Positions 48,750-60,490 of a stretch of DNA of 64,000 nt are shown in pieces. The DNA is taken from the NCBI GenBank assembly GCA_905221605.1, contig CAJNDS010002087.1, forward strand, positions 383,001-447,000, read 5' to 3'. Position 1 is the stretch's first letter. Every line of letters starts with the position of its first letter. Made by a program: the position numbers and the translations under genes. The notes under the pieces were generated by a model. It was not told where the DNA came from. It did no database searches and worked only from the letters and a program-made list of their open reading frames with translations. This DNA is from Symbiodinium natans. Taxonomy: Eukaryota > Sar > Dinophyceae > Suessiales > Symbiodiniaceae.

Positions 48750-51148
48750 AGATGGATGGAGATTGAGACCGACGATCATCGTTTTCAACCCGCCAACCCA
48801 GAGCCTGAGGCTCTGAAAGCCCCCAGCGAGGTGGGGAAGCCCATGGCTTTCGGGGCACGAATTACCGTCTTTGGGGTTAGTCATTAAGTTGCTGTTCTAC
48901 TTGCTGTTCAGGATTTAGGGTTTCTAGGGTTTTGGGGGTTTCAGGTTCATGTCTCCGGAGCTTCTGGGATTCGGGGCCTTGGCATGGCGGGTATTTGGAT
49001 CTTTTGCTTCGTGTGCGTGTTTATTTGAAGTTCGGGGTCGTCATGGTCAGTTTTTGAGAAAGGTCTTATTGGCATGAAGCGCACCGGTGCTTGATGAGCT
49101 TTCGGACTTATGTGAGCCTGCAGCGGCATGAGGGGTGCCAGAGGTTTGTGCGGATGGTATTCGATGACGGAAGTCGCACATTGACGACTGTAGCCCAAAC
49201 TTGGTCGAGAGCTACACGTAGAGGTGGTAGGGAATCACAGGAGCCAGGAGCAACGACAAAGCTTCATGCCTCAAAACAGTGTATTGCACCGACCATGCAC
49301 TCGGCGTCATGCTTCCTCACCGGTTCCGATCATTTACTTGAGAAGCTTATCGGATCGTGTTCAACAGTGCTTGTGGCTCACCGAACATGCGCCACTTGTG
49401 TGTCCTTTGAGCTTCTGTCTGAGATGCCTTTAAAATGAAGCCCCCGTAGCCACCATGGCAGTCTGCCGGGAACATCTGGGAACAAATTACCATGCGAACA
49501 TGAGTCTTTGCCCCCCTTCATGTCTGGCCTAGAGGCCCCCCTCAACACATTTTTGTCTTACAAAATGCTATTCAACAAGTTACATATATATGTATATATA
49601 CATGGTCTACAGAGAATTATATTCATGAAGTTCTGACTCCACACCCCCAAAGACTGCAGACCACACAAAAAGGCGGGCATCGACTTCCACACCTTCTTGG
49701 GTAACAGCGGCCCATTGGCTCCATGTGCAGTTTACCGATGGGTTTATGGTGGTGCAGGGGTTGCAGGGGTTTACATGTCCGGGAATACCCTTGCAAGCCT
49801 GCTGCAAAAGGGTGTTAGGGTTAGGGTTGAGGGGTGAGACTGGGTTGAAACAAAGGTTTAGGGTTTAGGTTAGGGTTGGGGTGAGGTGTTGTGTGGCTTT
49901 CAAGAGTGGCGCATCTTCCCTAAGAACCCCAGGTCCTGAACCCTTATCCGAAATCCTCAAAAAGTCCTGATCCCTAAGCTCCTCAACTCTTCAACGCCTC
50001 AAAGCCAAGAATCCACGAGCTCCCAACTCACGGCAAGAGGCGAAAGTGCTACAAAGCCGCCCTTAAGAGCACCCTAAACCCAAAACACTATGATTCCTTG
50101 GACTCCTTGGAATCCTTGACCCCTGAAGCCCCCAGATCCTTACAAACTTTAGGGCTTAGGGTAGGGTTTCTCTGGATGAGCTCCACCCGCATCCAGGAAA
50201 AACTCAGGAGGTGCAGGAGGATTAGGAAAGTTGTTTTTCTTGCTCAAGGCCTTGGTGGCTTAAGGGTTGCAATTCAAAAGGGGTATATGAAAGGCCTACC
50301 GGATGAGGCTCTGGGTGACATGGTGTCCTTGCCTTTTGGTGCATGAGGCTGGGGTAGCGGCGGCGAGATGCACGATCCTCAGTCATTTTGTCGATCTCCG
50401 GGTGTTTGTTGGGGTTGAGGGTCAGCAGCCGACTCACTCTTCTCCTGGCCATCCTGCTGAGTCTTGTCGCAGCCATCCAAAGATGCTCTGGCACTGCTAG
50501 ATCCACAGGGTTTGGTGTGTTTAGAACGGCGAGTGCCGGTGCAGACATACGCTGCTCACAGTGGAGGTGTATTCTCTGAAGCCCTGATCTCCTAAACCTC
50601 TAGACCCTTCTTCACCCCTTGGCTGTTGAAACCTCCCAGGTCCGCCACACCCCGGCAAGCTAAGGGCGGAGCAGGGGCCGCAGAAGATTCGCCGCCGCAG
50701 TATCGGCTGGATGTGCAAGTGCGTAGGCAGTATGGGGGGCCCTTCCCCCTTCAAACCCTGATCCCGGAGAACATGCAAAGCTGCAAGCAACCTTGTGGTC
50801 CTGGGTTCGACGGCGGGTAGGCTGGTTCTCTTGTATGGATTCTTTCGGCATCTTTACCCGGGAGCCCTTGCCGTTAGAGTGGAAAGTTTTCGTTGAATGC
50901 CGTGGAGCTCTGCGGTCCTAATCCCGCGATGAAATGGAGAGGGCTAGGTTGTTTACTTGCTCACTTGGTGGGTAACCGAGACTGCAGCGAGCTCGTTTCA
51001 AGTTACGGTTACGGTGCCCTCCATTTGTCCCTGCGGAGTCGCGTGAGCGCGTGGGCAGTGCGGGTGGCGAAAAACAAACCGGCAGAACCCACCCAAAACC
51101 GTAAACCCTAAACGTCGAAATTCCAAAACCTCCCTAAACCCTCCGAAG
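48750..51148. other. no firm gene
   Basis: Telomere-like words near 48910 and 49805-49880. A possible coding segment near 50655-50700 (AAEDSPPQYRLDVQ) lacks neighbours. No domain recognised. Confidence 0.4.
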
Positions 51149-51250
51149 CTCATGCCCCTACTCGAGCCCTCCCTGGCCATGATCGAGGCTGCGGCCTCAC
51201 CCCCGGAGTCGCCCTCGGAACCGCTGTTCGGGGGCCCTGAATCTGTACAG
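51149..51250 (+). CDS. candidate exon, unknown gene
   Basis: 34 codons (MPLLEPSLAMIEAAASPPES and on) lie between CCTCCCTAAACCCTCCGAAG and GCTTTAGGGTT. The edges are an AG acceptor and a GC donor, with telomere-like motifs on both sides in the same orientation seen at exons of better supported genes. No family recognised. Confidence 0.4.
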
Positions 51251-54200
51251 GCTTTAGGGTTTCTTTGGCTTAAAATGGCTTAGATTGGGGTTTAGACCGG
51301 CTTAGAATGGTTTAGAGGATGTCGTATCGGGGGTTTTGGGCTTATGCAAGACTTCTGAGAGGCACGTACACGTTCAAGTATCGCGCCGTTTGCGCAAGCG
51401 CTTTTAAGTCGTGTGTTTTCTTGCATCCGTCCAGGCTAAGTTGCTGCAGACCAGATGCAAAAAGGTGGACTTTTACGGGCCTTGGGCTGCTACATCTGTG
51501 GTGCCTCAGGTCCAGACAGAAGTCGAAGCTTGTTGGCCCAACAGCCCGCAGTTCTGATTGAGTGCATCGACGCAGGTAACTGTTTGGCCCAATCATTCAT
51601 CAAGAGCCCTGCATTCCCAGCATGCAGCATAGGAATGCCGGGGGGCGGGGGGGGGGGGGGGGGGGCTTCTGCATCAATGTCCCTTCATGGTTCTACGCTC
51701 CCAGGTGCAATGACCAGGAGCGTCGTGTAGGGCTTTGGAAATAGAACTCAGGAGATAAGCCAACTAGCACTGTGAGGCTGGACCCCATCCTCGACGAGGA
51801 AGAGTTCATCCGGCGGGCCGTTCGCTTGGATGTTTGGCCGGTTGCGAGCATGGCATGAGGCTTGGAGTGGCCGGCACATATTGGTCCACTCAAAGTATTC
51901 AACCCTAGCTTTATCGATACACATGCTCGGCTATATGCTCATCTCAGCTCGCCCCCATGTCGATAGGTAGACCAGTTTCGAAATCGGACACCTGGAGAAG
52001 TACGCTAGAAGGCAACAGTTATTATGGTTTGGGGTTGGCGGGGCCTCGGGGCAAGGCATCCATGCCGGTACTTGCGCCGACAAGCGATGCTGCAGCTGAC
52101 CGAGATGCCAGGACGGTCGGGGGCGCTAGCCACTGGCTTTGAACTTCATGAACCTTAACCAGCTTTAAACCCTAAGCCCCCAAATCCCTCAATCCGACTA
52201 TGGCAAACCTTCATCTTGACTCGATTGTTCAACCGCGTTTTCATCCTAGGATTCAACACATTCAACCTGTGAAGTTGGCAAATTCTTTGAGCGAAACAGT
52301 TCGGGTGCCGCGCTTGTTGCTTTGAACTCTCGTTCAGGGTTGTTCGTTTTGTGCTGCGCTTTGAGGGTCGGTTAGACGTGTTGGTTGCTTGCAGGACGCC
52401 CAGGGAGCAGAGCAGGACGAACACGCCCAGGACCAGATGGGTGCGGTGCTCAGTGTTCTAGGAAGCCCAAACTCCCGAAATTACTTAGCCGAAGAACCGC
52501 TTGATTTCCATATCCGGCCCACTTAGAATGCTGGCTTGGTGTCGTGCTGCAGGAGGGAACCTAAGCTACTTAGGGGCGAACGATGCTTCGTGCTCGTAGA
52601 AACTCTTAGGGTCTTAGGGCTGAGGCTTGGTAGTTGAGTTGGAGGCAGAGGCAGGCTTCCAGGAACAGATGGCATGGAACATGATGGCAGTGCACTGTGC
52701 GTGCCTGTTGCTTGTCCCTGAGCCATTGCATAGTGTGGGCTTGCGCATATTCATCGAACAGAACATGCACATACACCTTAACAATACCCCCTAAACTAAG
52801 CCTCAAGACAAGACTTCTCCAGGCCAAGAAAGTGAATGAGGAGGCTGGGAGCCTAAGCTTGACGTATCTTCTGTCCGAGTCTTCAAGGTGGGCTCTCGGT
52901 GTTCTGCCTTGGGTTTCCATCGGGTCTAGGGCTTTCTGCCTTGCAGGGATGCTCTACGGCGGAGCTTCGAAAATGGGGGGGGGGGGGGGGGGGGGGAAGT
53001 GGGGTTAATAGAGGCTTGGTTGGACCAAAGGCTCACAGCCATATCGTTTGCAAAGAGGGTCCGACATTCGAGAGCCTGACAGGCTGCCTCTTCCTCGGCG
53101 CCCCTGCCTAAGACTTGGCCTCTTGGGATGTTGTGTTTAGGGCCTTGGTGCATGGCAGTTTCCGTTCAGACGTCGAGTTGCATCTTGGAGGTTGGAGGTT
53201 CCTGAAGCCCCTACTCCCCAAACTCTGAATTCGCAGGGGGGGGGGGGAGGGGGGTTGTTGGAAGTTGGCAGTCTGCTCTGGCGCGGAGGGCTTGGGGGGT
53301 AAGTTTTTGCGTGGTGTCAGTGACGAACCCTGAACTGGCAGGTACTGGATCAATAAGCCAGGGTACGTGCCATCACTGCGCCTTGCTGTTACGGCATGAT
53401 ATATAGGGGTCGGAATAATTACTAATAGTATTCCCTTAGGGTCCCTTTTTCATTATACTATAATAACCCCCAAAACCCTATTCTAACTATTCCGGCCCCT
53501 ATAGTATTCCGGGGAGGTTGCGGCCTCGATCGGTTTTGCTCTTCGGGGCCGGCAGTACCCTCCTTAGAACAAAAACCCATTGCTTTCTGTAAGTCCGAGG
53601 GAGTCTGAAAAAAGGGCCATAAAACCTTGAAACCTATTAAAACCTTTGAAGCACAAACCTCAGCCCTGCAAAATTCTGAGCCCAACCCAAGCCCAGACAA
53701 GCCCAAAGCATTCCTCCCGTCAGGTCAAGGCCACAGTGGCGCCCAAGCGGCCCGGCGCTCGCCAAGGCTCGTGTTCTGGGGTCTTGAGGAATCTTCTAGG
53801 GGAGAGGGAGAGGGAGGGAGAGAGAGATTAGGACTAGGGTGCAGGGTTCAGCTTGGCTTAAGTGAGCCATGTGGGTGAAGGGTGTGGACCCCTGAGCCCC
53901 AAAACCAACCGCCCTCAGAAAGCGCAACCCTGACCCGTTTAAAGTATTCAGTGAGCAAGGCACCTCCACCCAGCTCAAAGCGGACCTCCCTGAGCTCCGC
54001 CGCAGCGGTAAAGGGCCCAGCGTGACAGGAGGGCTGCGGATTCACAAGGGATGACTCGCTTAGCAGCGCAGGTATTTATTCCTGAGTGTCTCCTAGGCAT
54101 AAGCTGAGTCAAACTGAATTTTGGCCTTTAACTCCCGGCAAACAAGCATAGAGGTTCCGGGGCCCTTTCGTTTTCGGGACACAGGGGGCCTCTGTGCCTC

Positions 54201-54440
54201 TTTGTGCGACCCGAATCTCCAAGGTGCCAGAGGGAAGCCTCGCGAAGTCTGAAAGGGCCTGGGCCTCATGGGTACAGGGAAATTGCCAGGCTCCCGAGTT
54301 CGGTTGGGGTCATCCTCCGTCGATCATGTGCATTCTAATCAACCCTATAAGCTCCAAACAAAGTAAGCCCTGTTGAAAACCCTCTTTGACTCTTTGAATC
54401 CAACAAGCCCGAAGCCAGAGGAACCCAAATCCCTAAAAGC
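51251..54440. other. mostly unassigned; isolated candidate exons
   Basis: Possible short exons: 52395-52445 (DAQGAEQDEHAQDQMGA, acceptor GCTTGCAG, donor GTGCTC) and one near 53952-54007. G runs lie at 51641-51666, 52976-52996 and 53237-53252. No gene could be assembled. Confidence 0.35.
53402..53503. mobile_element. MITE family B, copy 2
   Basis: TATAGGGGTCGGAATAATTA at the left and AACTATTCCGGCCCCTATA at the right are imperfect inverted repeats. The ends fit a TA target duplication (TA-TAGGGG ... CCCCTA-TA). About 102 bp, non-coding. Confidence 0.8.
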
Positions 54441-54453
54441 GAACCATGCGCGA

Positions 54454-56190
54454 TTCAGAAACTGGACGTGATTCAGGAAACCAGGATTCAGGAAACTGCG
54501 CGATTCAGGAAACCAGGATTCAGGAAACCACGCGATTCAGGAAACTGCGCGATTCAGGAAACTGTTTTCCCGCGATTCAGGAAACCGCAGTTCAGGAAAC
54601 CACAAGATTCGGGAAACTGAAAACACGCGATTCAGGAAACCGCGCGATTCAGGAAACTGACAGCACGCGATTCAGGAAACTGCGCGATTCAGGAAACTGC
54701 GCGATTCAGGAAACTGCGCGATTCAGGAAACCAGCGGATTCAGGAAACCACGCGATTCAGGAAACTGCTCGATTCAGGAAACTGCGCGATTCAGGAAACT
54801 GCACGATTCAGGAAACTGCGCGATTCAGGAAACCACGCGATTCAGGAAACCATGCGATTCAGGAAACCGCGCGATTCGGGCCTGTTGAAATGTGGGGGGC
54901 TGCTTTGTGACACTAACCGTTGAAGCGCATTGGGCTCCAGCAGCCATTCAAGCAACAGCATTGGGCTCCAGCCTGTTGAAACTGGGTCTCGGGGGGGGGA
55001 TGATAGCGTCAAGGACAAGGCTGCTTTGTGACACTAACCATTCAAGCGCATTGGGCTCCAGCAGCCATTCAAGCAACAGCATTGGGCTCCAGCCTGTTGA
55101 AACTGGGTCTCGGGGGGGGGGGGGATGATAGCGTCCAGGACAAGGCTGCTTTGTGACACTAACCATTCAAGCAACAGCATTGGGCTCCAGCAGCCATTCA
55201 AGCAACAGCATTGGGCTCCAGCCTGTTGAAACTGGGTCTCGGGGGGGGGGGGATGATAGCGTCCAGGACAAGGCTGCTTTGTGACACTAACCATTCAAGC
55301 AACAGCATTGGGCTCCAGCAGCCCTTCAAGCAACAGCATTGGGCTCCATCCTGTTGAAACTGGGTGTCGGGGGGTGGGGGTGGGGGATGATAGCGTCCAG
55401 GACAAGGCTGCTTTGTGACACTAACCATTCAAGCAACAGCATTGGGCTCCAGCAGCCCTTCAAGCAACAGCATTGGGCTCCAGCCTGTTGAAACTGGGTG
55501 TCGCGGGGGGGGCGGGGAGGGGGGTTGCGGGGGGTTGGGGGGGGGGGGAGGGGGGATGATAGCGTCCAGGACAAAGCATTGGGGTATAGCCTGTTGAAAG
55601 TCGGGGGGGGGGGGGATGCGCTATCATCCAGGACACGGCTGCTTTGGGCTCGCCCGATCCGGTAATTGGAATCCACACGAATCCGGTTCCTCCAATCCGC
55701 GGTTTCCGAATCCGCGTTTTCCAGTTTCCTGAATCAGCTGGTTTCCGAATCCGCGTTTTCCAGTTTCCTGAATCAGCTGGTTTCCGAATCTGCGTTTTCC
55801 AGTTTCCTGAATCAGCTGGTTTCCGAATCCGCGTTTTCCAGTTTCCTGAATCAGCTGGTTTCCGAATCCGCGTTTTCCAGTTTCCTGAATCAGCTGGTTT
55901 CCGAATCCGCGTTTTCCAGTTTCCTGAATCAGCTGGTTTCCGAATCCGCGTTTTTCAGTTTCCTGAATCAGCGGTTTCCAGTTTCCGAATCCGCGTTTTC
56001 CAGTTTCCTGAATCAGCTGGTTTCCGAATCCGCGTTTTCCAGTTTCCTGAATCAGCTGGTTTCTCGAATCCTGGTTTCCCGAATCCGCGTTTTCAGTGCG
56101 TTTTCAGTTTCTGAATCCGCGTTTTGTAGTTTCCAGAATCAGGGTTTTCCAGTTTCCGAATCCGCGTGTTTCCAGTTTCCGAATCCGCGG
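54454..56190. repeat. three minisatellites forming a large inverted repeat
   Basis: Left arm 54454-54885: about 25 copies of CGCGATTCAGGAAACTG. Centre 54886-55640: about five copies of a unit of 125-170 bp holding CAACAGCATTGGGCTCCAGC, a G run and TGATAGCGTCCAGGACA. Right arm 55690-56190: about twelve copies of a 39-bp unit with CCAGTTTCCTGAATCAGCTG. AGTTTCCTGAATC is the reverse complement of GATTCAGGAAACT, so the arms can pair. The 39-bp unit is 13 codons, which keeps frames open without implying a protein. Confidence 0.9.
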
Positions 56191-56194
56191 CTGA

Positions 56195-58467
56195 CCCCTA
56201 AAAGCCCTACGCCACGAAGCCGTAGCCGGGATTCCGAGGGCAACGAGGCGCACATTGTCCCCTACTGCAGCGGGCTTGGGAATCTCCGAGGTTCGGGGGT
56301 GTCAGGGCTTCATGGTTTTTGTATTTTCAGGGTATTCGGGTTTAGTTTATTTGTTAAGGGTCTGGCCTCTTAGGATTTCTGCTTTGGGGGGTGATTCAGG
56401 GTGATTTGAGGGTTTGGGACCTTGAGGGTTCAAGGTTGCAGGGTTCAGGGGAAGTGCTCACTCTCGTGCAGCTTTACCCGGCAGTGCTCGAAGTGGTCTG
56501 GAAGCAAAAAGGGAAGAGCGCCTTCTGGTAGCCACGGGTCGTATGCTCAGGCTCCGAGTTTGAGGACGTTTTCAAATTCACCGCACAACTTTGTCGGTGA
56601 CCCGCCAGCCGGTCGCAAATGTACGGGCCAGGAACCCAGAAGAGCTTCCCCTCCAAAAATGGCTAGCCCTAGACCACTTGAGATGTTTTTGGTTGCGTAG
56701 CTCCAAGTTGGATCGGAGCCGCTGCTGTGTTGGGAGTGTAGGACAAGCAACAAGTACCCCTGCATTGTGTGTGGGCACTTCACAGCGACGCAGGGCCTGC
56801 GCAGATCGGGACGGAGTAGAGTCGTGGGGGAGTGGGGAATGACGTTGCCCCTGCCGAGGTGTAATACGAGCTTGGGGGCTCGGTGCCATTCAAGGCATTG
56901 CAAAGCATATGCCTTGAAGCCAATGATCGCTTGCATGAGGTGGGGAGCGGGCCCAGTCCTCTGCAAAGCATGTTCACTGTGATTATTCTGGGCCCGCGAA
57001 AGCTGTACAGCCCACGCGCCTTGTGAGAGTGACGGGGGCGCCCGCCTCTGCTGAAGCAGCAGGTGTGTCAGAATCTGCTTCCAGTTCACCAAGTGGTCCT
57101 TGCCAAGGACTACATGCATCCAGTGAGTCTAGCAGCAGTATAGAAGCAAGTGAACCTCGCCTCACGTGGACCTTTCAAGATGTACTGTATGTACTGTACA
57201 AACGGTTTGCGGTTTGGGGTAATTACCACACACATGGCAGGGTCAGGGCCCCTAACTCCCAACAGTCTGAGCCCGGTGGGTCACCTGGTCTTTCAGGCCT
57301 TGCGCTGACACTGACACGAAACCAGTCGTCCCGCACTAAAGTTCGGTTGACAAGCATGCAAACCCGAACCTTGCCAAGCCGCAAACACGTAGCATAGGGG
57401 TCGGACGAGCTACTAATATATTCCCTTCTGATCCCTCTGCAAGTATACTATAATAGCCCCACAAGACCCCATTTTTGAATTCTCAAGGCTCCTATATTAA
57501 GCCCCTCAGCTCTTCAGGCCTTCATCCCCAGCAACTCAAAGCGGAGCCTTGAAGCTGTGACTGGACAAATTGGCTTCCCGGGGTGAGCTTCGCTGGGGGC
57601 GCATCGCCAGCGGCGAAGCTTCTCTGGGGGCTCGGCAGGATTGCTGCGGCGTTCGGGGCCTGGCTTAGAGGGCGTTTAGGGCCGATCTTCCCCCTGTTGT
57701 CACCGGAGGAGGCATTCTGAGTGAAGAAGCCAAGCAGCAACCCGGCCTCCCTCCCAGCGGAGAGTATGGTACGGACTGCCTCCGCACCGGCAAACTTGAC
57801 CTTTCCATTATAAACTCAGAAAGCCGTCAAAATCCTTATGTTTCTTTTGCTTGTGACGGCAGCAGTCCTGTACTCAGCTTTGTGGCTCAACTTGGCAGCT
57901 TCCGTGGGGAAAAGGTGCGCCGCTTGCCAGTTCTCGGCTGCCGCAAGATCTGTCCGCAGTAGACTGCCATGCTTCTTGCATCTTGGTGCTCCCATCCCAT
58001 GGCCGAACCCTCAGATCCTCCTGTGCGAGAGAGAGGCTTGCGCATCTTGGTGCAAAGTCCGTAGGTGAAGAACTTTGCAGTGAAGTGATGCGAGCGAACC
58101 AAGAGCGAGAGCAAGAAAGTGCACAACACCTTCTTCGTGATTCGACTCTTGGCAGACGGAGACAGACATGGATGCCCGGCCCATTGACTGCTGACCTTGA
58201 GGGCGTCCCTGGTTTGGGCAGTTTTTGCTCAATCAGCCGGAGGGGCAGCATTTTCAACAGTCCCCACACCGCGCCGCCATGAGTCCGGCCCTCGGCCCGG
58301 TTGTGTCCAACCCGTTTGGGGTCAGCGCCGGAATGCGTGAGAGCCTCAGGGCATTCTCGGCGCTGCTCCCTTTATCAGAGCCATGCGCTGCTGCACGTTG
58401 TTGCAGGAACATGGGAGTGCTTGCAACAGAGAGTCGGGTCCGCTAATGCCTCCGGGTTGCCGGCATC
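56195..58467. other. no firm gene
   Basis: Long ORFs occur on both strands, for example minus 56547-57119, but I recognise no domain. A Ser/Glu-rich + frame at 57023-57180 could be an exon. MITE family B copy 3 lies inside. Confidence 0.4.
57394..57496. mobile_element. MITE family B, copy 3
   Basis: ATAGGGGTCGGACGAGCTAC at the left, AGGCTCCTATA at the right, and internal TATACTATAATAGCCCC shared with the other two copies. More diverged than copy 2. Confidence 0.7.
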
Positions 58468-59736
58468 TTGAACAGACATATCTGCGCCTTCGAAGAAAAG
58501 TATATTGAGACTTCGCGCCTAGGTCTCCAGGAGCTTCTTCGGGAGCAGCAGTCCATTGTTGCCGATCAGCACGCCGCGTGCAAAGTGGCAATGGCTTTCT
58601 CTTTTTGTCGTCGGTATTTTCCTTTTGTGGAGTTGGCTAGGTCTCGCTATCCATGTTCGCGAGCCCGAGCACTGACTGATAGCGATTCAGACGGACTCCT
58701 CGTTAAGTATGTTGAAGACTCTTAAATGTAATTAGGATATGCATGACGTGCTTCGGCATGTTGAGACGGCTAGGCGGAACATGCGATCGGAGTTCAACCA
58801 GCTCCGTCGGAAGCTTGCGACCCATTCAACCTTTTTTGTTTCAGGAAACATAGGTCATTCGCCAGATAATGTTGGTTGGTGTTAGTCACAGCCGGCACCG
58901 CAAGAGGTTAGATTCCGAGTTAAGGAAGATTGATGACTACGTTAAATCGGAGATGCAGCGCCTCAGCAGCCGCCTCGATGCTAACGAGGCTCGAATCGCG
59001 AGGCTTGTTGGGACTGCTGACAACACGGGTCTCGCGCAGTGCACTTGGAAGCATCTTTTTACACTCTTTGCTGATGTTGCAGACGCTGAGTAAAGTGCCC
59101 TTAGTGAGCACGAAGAGCCGGGGAATTCAGGCATGGAGGAGGCTTCCAAGAGCCTAGATGGCGCGGCGCGCTCCCTGTTTGAATCCACGGCGGTTGCGAA
59201 GCCGACTGCCCAGAGAGGTTCCAGGACGGAGAGGTCTGAGAGGCCCACCAACAGCAACGCACTGCCTGCCACGAAGTCCCCCCAGCTGCCCGTGCAGGGG
59301 CAGCGGCTAGGCTCACAGAGCCATATGATGTGATTTTCCGTCCTTTGGTTTGGGGTGTGCAGGTTGACCCCAAACATGACTTACGCCTAAACCCTGCCTT
59401 GTGCGAGAGTGAGCAAAGCTCGTCACACCCAGGAGGGCATCCTTCATGCAGAACGCCTCGGACAAGCAGGCAAAGGAGAACATTGCCTGGAAAGCAAAGA
59501 TCGATAGCGCGGCCTCCACTGCGGAGACCCGGCTAGTCTTGAGCATTCTTGTGGAGGGGCCGGCGGGGGGGGGGGGGGGGGGAGGTGCACACGCTTGTAC
59601 TACAAATCAACGAAAGCCAGCCGGCTCACGAAAATGCTGATTCCAGTGCTAAAGCCGCCGACATCGAGGACTGGCTTCAGAGACCACCCTCGGGCTCGGG
59701 CATATGGGTATGTCAGACATGTGCAAAATCCTTGTA
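58468..59736 (+). CDS. coiled-coil protein, multi-exon, function unknown
   Basis: Linked exons with agreeing phases: up to 58584 (helical, ETSRLGLQELLREQQ), 58736-58812 (MHDVLRHVETARRNMRSEF), 58907-59028 (LDSELRKIDDYVKSEMQRL) and 59131 onward (EEASKSLDGAARSLFE). Probable further exons are near 59435-59550 (KENIAWKAKIDSAAST) and 59584-59690. Donors are GT (58585), GC (58813) and GT (59029). Heptad-like hydrophobic spacing across exons 1-3 indicates a coiled coil. The first exon start, the last exon joins and the stop are not settled; a poly-G tract (59566-59582) interrupts the 3' part. No family recognised. Confidence 0.5.
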
Positions 59737-59739
59737 AAA

Positions 59740-60416
59740 CGTTAAGAACAAACGAAGAACGCTAACGCAATTCACGGATAGGGAGATGGATGGATAGGGG
59801 GTTTTCATGCCCCACTTTGTCATGTGCAATGCCTCTCTGTGTCAGGGGGCTCTTGGAGCAACCAAGGACCAACTGAAGAAGGCTTGCCACCAGGCAGGGG
59901 AGTTGCCAAAAAAACAGCCTTTCGATTTAGTTTTGTGGTTTAGGGGACCAGCATCAGAAGGATGTAGATCTTGAGGGCGCGTTGGGCATGAATAGACAGA
60001 ATTCCGACCTATGCGTACACAAAACCTTTGCACCCCTGCCACTTGACTGAGCAGTCCTGGTACCCCAACAGAGCCCCAAGTTCCTCGAGAGCCTTTGTTA
60101 GGGCGGGGTTCCTTCAGAAGATCTTGTGAGCCCCCACAAGTCAAACAAACGAGGAACCGACTGCTTAATTCATGTGTGCTGAGAAGGTTAGCCTGTTAAG
60201 CTTTCCTCTTGTGTGCTATCAAGCCCCCCGTTGCAACTCCCTAAGTTCTACTTCTCCCCTTCAAAACTCAGCCAGTAAGCCAAGGCGCTCCCGCTCCAGC
60301 CCCCTTTCGCCCCAAACAGCCCGCAGAATGGTGCCTTTGAACACCAGAGGCCCAGATAGCATGGATCCACACAGCTTTCGGGATCGGGGTTCAGGGTCCG
60401 GAGATCGGTTGGAGTT
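59740..60416. other. mostly unassigned; possible Arg/Ser-rich exon
   Basis: A Ser/Arg/Pro-rich + frame at about 60264-60370 (SKPRRSRSSPLSPQTARR) could be an upstream exon of the EF-hand gene. Nothing else is recognised. Confidence 0.3.
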
Positions 60417-60481
60417 CCCTAAACCCTAAACCCTAAACCCTAAACCCTAAACCCTAAACCCTAAACCCTAAACCCTAAACC
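60417..60481. repeat. perfect (CCCTAAA)n array
   Basis: About nine perfect CCCTAAA units, the cleanest telomere-type array here. It lies ten bases before the putative acceptor of an exon at 60491. Confidence 0.95.
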
Positions 60482-60490
60482 AGGGTTCAG

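Noticed and set aside
49440-49460. CCGTAGCCA resembling the 5' part of the spliced leader, also near 62205
   Set aside because: Only nine bases match and the rest diverges. That is expected by chance in a window of this size.
55644-56373. 13-residue repeat protein in two + frames
   Set aside because: A product of the 39-bp minisatellite; both frames are open only by periodicity.
56547-57119. 190-codon minus-strand frame
   Set aside because: No recognisable domain, and overlapping + frames look no worse. There is not enough evidence for a gene.
60417-60481. A true chromosome end
   Set aside because: The array is only about 65 bases and has a gene on its far side, so it is interstitial.
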